This document shows, piece after piece, positions 42,970 to 46,073 of a stretch of 46,073 nucleotides of DNA. The notes below the pieces were generated by a model. It saw only the letters and a program-made list of their open reading frames with translations, was not told the origin of the DNA and did no database searches. Both the position numbers and the translations under genes were made by a program. Positions within the stretch are counted from its first letter, which is position 1, and every line of letters starts with the position of its first letter. The stretch is from Candidatus Eiseniibacteriota bacterium (GTDB lineage: Bacteria > Arandabacterota > Arandabacteria > JAGLYR01), in assembly GCA_023132135.1 (NCBI GenBank), contig JAGLYR010000003.1, positions 1-46,073 of the forward strand, written 5' to 3'.

Positions 42970-43871
42970 ACTGGAAGGTGTTCTCACACAAGATTGAGTA
43001 CGCCGCCGTGCAAGGAATAGCGGTGGCCGCGCGCGCGTTGCCTCTCCGTCTGGGGCTTGCCTACGGGGCGTTCCTCGGATGGCTTGTGTTCGATGTCTTC
43101 CGGGTTCGCCGTCGGGTGACTCTGGACAATCTGCGTAATGCTCTGGGGGAGCAGACCCCGGAAAAAGAGAGAGTTGGGATCGGGCGGCGGACATACATGA
43201 ACTTCGGACGGTTCATGATAGAATTCTGCCGGTTTCCGCTCCTGTCGGCGGACAACATCGGATCGCTGGTGGAATTCCGCGGCATCGAGCACCTCGAGCA
43301 GGCACTGGAACGGGGCAAGGGAGTTATCATCCTGTCACCCCACTTCGGCAATTGGGAACTCCTTGGAGTCGGGCTCAAACTCATCGGCTACAGGATGAAT
43401 TTCCTGGTGGGGGAGCAGCACAACAAGGCTGTGGACAGTCTGATGAACCAGCTTCGCCTCTCTACAGGTGTGGGCATCATCCCGAAGGGCTATGCTCTCC
43501 GGGGCGTAATCCAGGCGCTGAGGGGAAACGAGCTGGTGGGCCTTCTGGCGGATCAGGACGCAAGGGGCAGCGGGTGCTTCGTGGAGTACTTCGGGCGGCC
43601 GACCTCCACACCGCGGGGGCCGGCCAGTTTTGCCCTCAAGACGGGAGCTGTCATCCTCCCCTGTTTCATACTCCGCAAGCCGGGCGGCCGGCATGAAGTC
43701 GTTCTGGAGAAACCCATCGACCCTGTTCCCGGTGACGACCGCGAGGAAGACGTACGCAAGTACACCCAGGCACATGTGAGCGTGCTGGAGCGCTACGTCC
43801 GCATGTACCCCGACCACTGGTTCTGGCCTCATCGGCGCTGGAAGACCAAACCACCGCCACCCCCAATCTGA
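42966..43871 (+). CDS. Lysophospholipid/lipid A acyltransferase, LpxL (HtrB) family
   Basis: 301 residues of the LPLAT family of lipid A late acyltransferases. The catalytic HX4E motif is in ILSPHFGNWELLGVGLK near residue 120; LLADQDARGSGCFVEYFGR is the next family block. An N-terminal membrane-associated segment precedes them. TTG start overlaps the dprA stop (TTGA). It would acylate lipid A in the inner membrane, which supports a diderm, lipid-A-making host. It ends one base before the end of the convergent minus-strand gene, with no terminator between. Confidence 0.87.
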   Translation: MNWKVFSHKIEYAAVQGIAVAARALPLRLGLAYGAFLGWLVFDVFRVRRRVTLDNLRNALGEQTPEKERVGIGRRTYMNFGRFMIEFCRFPLLSADNIGSLVEFRGIEHLEQALERGKGVIILSPHFGNWELLGVGLKLIGYRMNFLVGEQHNKAVDSLMNQLRLSTGVGIIPKGYALRGVIQALRGNELVGLLADQDARGSGCFVEYFGRPTSTPRGPASFALKTGAVILPCFILRKPGGRHEVVLEKPIDPVPGDDREEDVRKYTQAHVSVLERYVRMYPDHWFWPHRRWKTKPPPPPI

Positions 43872-43872
43872 C

Positions 43873-44163
43873 TTAGAACCCTATGTTGTCCCTCGCATCG
43901 TCCGGCCCGGCTTTCCGGATGGCCCCGTACTTGTCTTCGAAAGCCTTGATGTTCTTCTCCAGCAGATCAAGGAGAGCCTTCGCGTGCTGGGGCGTTGTGA
44001 TGACCCGGGAGTAGATCTTTGCCTTCTGCGCTCCGGGCACAATGCGGGCGAAGTCGATGATGAACTCGGCTGGTGAATGGGTTATAAGGGCGAGGTTGGA
44101 ATAGATACCTTCGGATTCCTTTTCCCCCAGCTCGATCTGGAGGGGGCGTCTCTGCTTTTCCAT
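43873..44163 (-). CDS. DUF3467-family protein
   Basis: Small soluble protein of about 96 residues with the DUF3467 pattern: YSNLALITHSPAEFIIDFARIVPG, then SRVITTPQHAKALLDLLEKNIKAFEDKYG. Function is unknown. The frame runs back to TTG 44178, but on this strand GGAGG (44172-44176) lies 8 bp before ATG 44163, the third in-frame start. The last residues are variable. It lies 35 bp downstream of the M6 peptidase and is probably co-transcribed. Confidence 0.88.
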   Translation of the reverse strand: MEKQRRPLQIELGEKESEGIYSNLALITHSPAEFIIDFARIVPGAQKAKIYSRVITTPQHAKALLDLLEKNIKAFEDKYGAIRKAGPDDARDNIGF

Positions 44164-44198
44164 CTCCATGTCCTCCAAGGTTGGTGACTTCCGCCGGG

Positions 44199-45962
44199 TT
44201 ACCGGACAATGGCAATCTTGCCGGTGGACCGCTTTTCTCCGTTATCGACGACGACGAAATAGACACCGGCCGCCACGTGTTCGCCATCTCTGTTCTTCCC
44301 GTCCCACCGCGCATAGCCTCCCGCGTCGGAGACGTCGGGGGGCTGGTTGAGAACGCGGATGAGTGCTCCGGACAGGTTATAGATGCACACCCGGAGACGC
44401 CGGGGTTCAGCGCCGGGTTTGTAGGTGATGTGCAGGTCTTCGGCCCCGTCTCCTATGAGCCATGGGTTGGGTCGGATGTCGAGGTCCTCGGCCGTCTGGA
44501 TTTCCCCGCGCGAGATGGTGGCTCGCATCCAGTCCGCTCCTGCGGCATGGATTCCTGTCACGGATACGCCGCTGGGGGTCCCGCCGTAGAGATTGCTGGA
44601 GGGAGTGGATGAAGGGCCCAACTCCTGCCCTGGCTGCCAGAGATCTCCTGGAGCCCCGGTGCCCAGTTCGGTCAAGCCTCCGCCATCGGCCTGCACCACG
44701 GAAACGAGCAGGCGATCCATCCGGTTGTTGTCCACCTGGGATTCGTCGACGTGGAGAATCAGAAACCCCTCCGCTTCCGCTCCCGCGGTGGCAAAGATCT
44801 CCGTGTCGTAGCCCAGGAGCTGCCGGTTCTCCATGAGGAAGTACTCGCCCGTACCCGTTGCCGACCTGGTCCAGTCCACGCCGTTGGGATTGTCGAGGAT
44901 GCGGTAGGCGATGGGCTCATTCTCCACAGGTGGGAGCACGACCGAGTAGGTCTGGAAAGGCGGCGGGTCGGTAATCGAGTCAATGGCTCTGGGCTCTATC
45001 CATCCCAGAAACCATTTGCACCAGGTGCTCAGATGCGACGGCCGGCTTCCCACAGGCCATCCGCTCCATCCGCCGTAGTCCATCAGGCAGAATCGGCCGA
45101 GCCGCGACTCCATGCTGGTCGTGTTGTAGAAATCCGGCAGACCCAGAGTGTGCCCAAACTCGTGGCAGAAGACTCCGAGTCGGCCGTCCTCGGGATTGAG
45201 AGTGTAGATATCGGCCTCCACTCCATCCACCGCGACGGGGAGCAGGTGGCCGGCCATGATCTCCAGGTAGTCCCGGAGGCTGGATTGGTGGGACCAGATC
45301 TGGTCGGCCGACGGCTGGCAGCTCTGGAATTCCGCACCGCAGCCGGCGTGGACCACAATGATGGCATCTACTTTGCCGTCGTGATCGTTGTCAAACTCGC
45401 TGAAATCCAGGTGGGCATCCGCCAGCTCCACGGCTTCCTTGACCAGCCCCCACACGTTCCGGGGGGGTAGTGGGCCGGTGGCCGCGGCGGCCGATGTGTC
45501 GAATCCGTGGTCGTCCGCTGTTCCGGAGATGCCATCCTGGTTCACGTAGTGGCCGTTGTAGGAATAGGCGCTGCGAAGCCAAGGAGTTACGGTTCCCCGG
45601 ACGTCAAATGCACCGTACGAGCTCTCCTTATAGTAGTCGTACAGGCTGAGCGCTCCCGCAGCGCGTTCGAAGAGCAGGGTCTCAAAGTGGGACGGGGGAT
45701 ACTGGAGGGTATCCGCCGGGCGGTCCACGAAATCGATCAGAATGACGGGGACATGAAACACCCCTTGGGCAGGCGCCCGTTCCTTCAGTGTTGTCCCCTG
45801 ATGCGGGGCTACAATCTCAAGGATGGCCGAGAGCTGCGCCGGGTCTTTGAACCGGCGCTGGAGCTCGCCCGGGGGATATGGAGGTATAGCCTCCGCCGGA
45901 AAGCCGCTGCCGAACCCCAAGATCATTGCGGTTGTGAGAATGCAGACACTGTGTCGAGTCAT
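44199..45962 (-). CDS. Secreted M6-family metalloprotease with FlgD-like C-terminal domain
   Basis: About 587 residues. Start ATG at 45962 gives a signal peptide (MTRHSVCILTTAMILGFGSG ending PAEA); AGGA lies 5 bp before it. The frame runs upstream to 46064, but those codons include no signal. The catalytic zinc motif is FCHEFGHTLGLPDFYN (HExxHxxGxxD). The segments VPVILIDFVDRPA, YYKESSYGAFDV and DNDHDGKVDAIIVVHAG match M6 immune-inhibitor-A-like peptidases. The C-terminal 80 residues (VCIYNLSGALIRVL, then WDGKNRDGEHVAAGVYFVVV) are an FlgD-Ig-like module common on secreted FCB-group proteins. Substrate unknown. Confidence 0.88.
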   Translation of the reverse strand: MTRHSVCILTTAMILGFGSGFPAEAIPPYPPGELQRRFKDPAQLSAILEIVAPHQGTTLKERAPAQGVFHVPVILIDFVDRPADTLQYPPSHFETLLFERAAGALSLYDYYKESSYGAFDVRGTVTPWLRSAYSYNGHYVNQDGISGTADDHGFDTSAAAATGPLPPRNVWGLVKEAVELADAHLDFSEFDNDHDGKVDAIIVVHAGCGAEFQSCQPSADQIWSHQSSLRDYLEIMAGHLLPVAVDGVEADIYTLNPEDGRLGVFCHEFGHTLGLPDFYNTTSMESRLGRFCLMDYGGWSGWPVGSRPSHLSTWCKWFLGWIEPRAIDSITDPPPFQTYSVVLPPVENEPIAYRILDNPNGVDWTRSATGTGEYFLMENRQLLGYDTEIFATAGAEAEGFLILHVDESQVDNNRMDRLLVSVVQADGGGLTELGTGAPGDLWQPGQELGPSSTPSSNLYGGTPSGVSVTGIHAAGADWMRATISRGEIQTAEDLDIRPNPWLIGDGAEDLHITYKPGAEPRRLRVCIYNLSGALIRVLNQPPDVSDAGGYARWDGKNRDGEHVAAGVYFVVVDNGEKRSTGKIAIVR

Positions 45963-46008
45963 TATATCCTGATATGTAGAGAAGAGATATCCATCATTCG
46001 TCCCCATG

Positions 46009-46037
46009 AATCTAGGCCTCCGGGTTGGGCAAGTCAA
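46009..46037 (-). promoter_or_regulatory. Sigma-70-type promoter of the metalloprotease
   Basis: On the minus strand TTGACT (46037-46032, 5/6 to -35), 17 bp spacer and TAGATT (46014-46009, 4/6 to -10). Transcription would start near 46002, about 40 nt before ATG 45962. Confidence 0.6.
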
Positions 46038-46048
46038 GCCAAATGGCC

Positions 46049-46073
46049 AGCCTGCATTTCTCACCAGGTTTCT
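46049..46073 (-). repeat. Dispersed repeat copy 3, cut by the window end
   Basis: AGCCTGCATTTCTCACCA (46049-46066) is the reverse complement of the core at 140-157, identical over 18 bp. It is truncated at the right edge, so any further palindrome arm is out of view. The copy is in the opposite orientation to copies 1 and 2. Confidence 0.85.

Noticed and set aside
1-46073. tRNA, rRNA, CRISPR array, transposase or prophage genes
   Set aside because: Looked for on both strands and none seen; tandem arrays here are too short and lack CRISPR-type spacers.

Overview
The window is a GC-rich stretch of a diderm (Gram-negative type) bacterial genome. Evidence for two membranes is a PilQ secretin, an LpxL-type lipid A acyltransferase, a TonB-dependent-receptor-like barrel and a second small barrel. 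GTG and TTG starts are frequent. An FlgD-like C-terminal module on a secreted M6 peptidase and a Myxococcus-like order of pilus genes fit an uncultured FCB-group or deltaproteobacteria-like lineage (for example Eisenbacteria or Krumholzibacteria type). That placement is inference only. Both ends of the window carry the same 18-bp repeat core, which also occurs at 9.74 kb, so the window may be a contig broken at a dispersed repeat.

Layout. (1) 303-9011, plus strand: a tightly packed run of thiC, hutU, hutI, a PHP phosphoesterase, an ECF-transporter S component, a TonB-receptor-like protein and manC, behind a good sigma-70-type promoter (167-195) and a hairpin-rich leader without a recognisable TPP riboswitch. 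(2) 9205-9696: a ComEA-like helix-hairpin-helix protein. (3) 9965-34022: a nearly complete type IV pilus locus in the order pilB-pilT-pilC-pilS-pilR, pilH-like and pilI-like ABC genes, a TPR protein, pilD, a second NtrC-type regulator, four prepilin genes (fimU/gspH-like, pilV-like, a giant pilW-like gene, an enlarged pilX-like gene), then pilM-N-O-P-Q. (4) 34077-38092: a 1064-residue protein of tandem Ig-like (invasin-type) repeats and a small outer-membrane-barrel candidate. (5) 38313-43871: rsmD, coaD, a glcD-type oxidase, obgE, dprA and an lpxL-type gene. (6) 43873-45962, minus strand: an M6 metalloprotease and a DUF3467 protein, convergent with lpxL.

How it fits together. Each of the three pilus transcription units (pilB, the prepilins, pilM) is preceded in a non-coding gap by a -24/-12 (sigma-54) promoter, and the one at 28824 matches the consensus exactly. 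Two NtrC-family activators with intact GAFTGA motifs are encoded in the same locus. The simplest reading is a self-contained sigma-54 regulon in which PilS-PilR, and probably the second regulator, switch on pilus assembly. No major pilin (pilA) and no pilY1 lie in the locus. The PilW-like prepilin instead carries four fibronectin-III-like domains, an Ig-like domain and a large C-terminal beta-rich region, which suggests a pilin-anchored tip adhesin.

A second theme is structure in the gaps between genes. Short tandem repeats of 40, 38, 8 and 16 bp sit right after stop codons and just before the next start; the 40- and 38-bp ones are copies of the preceding gene's own tail. Several operon-end hairpins also contain the TAG stop codon in the stem.
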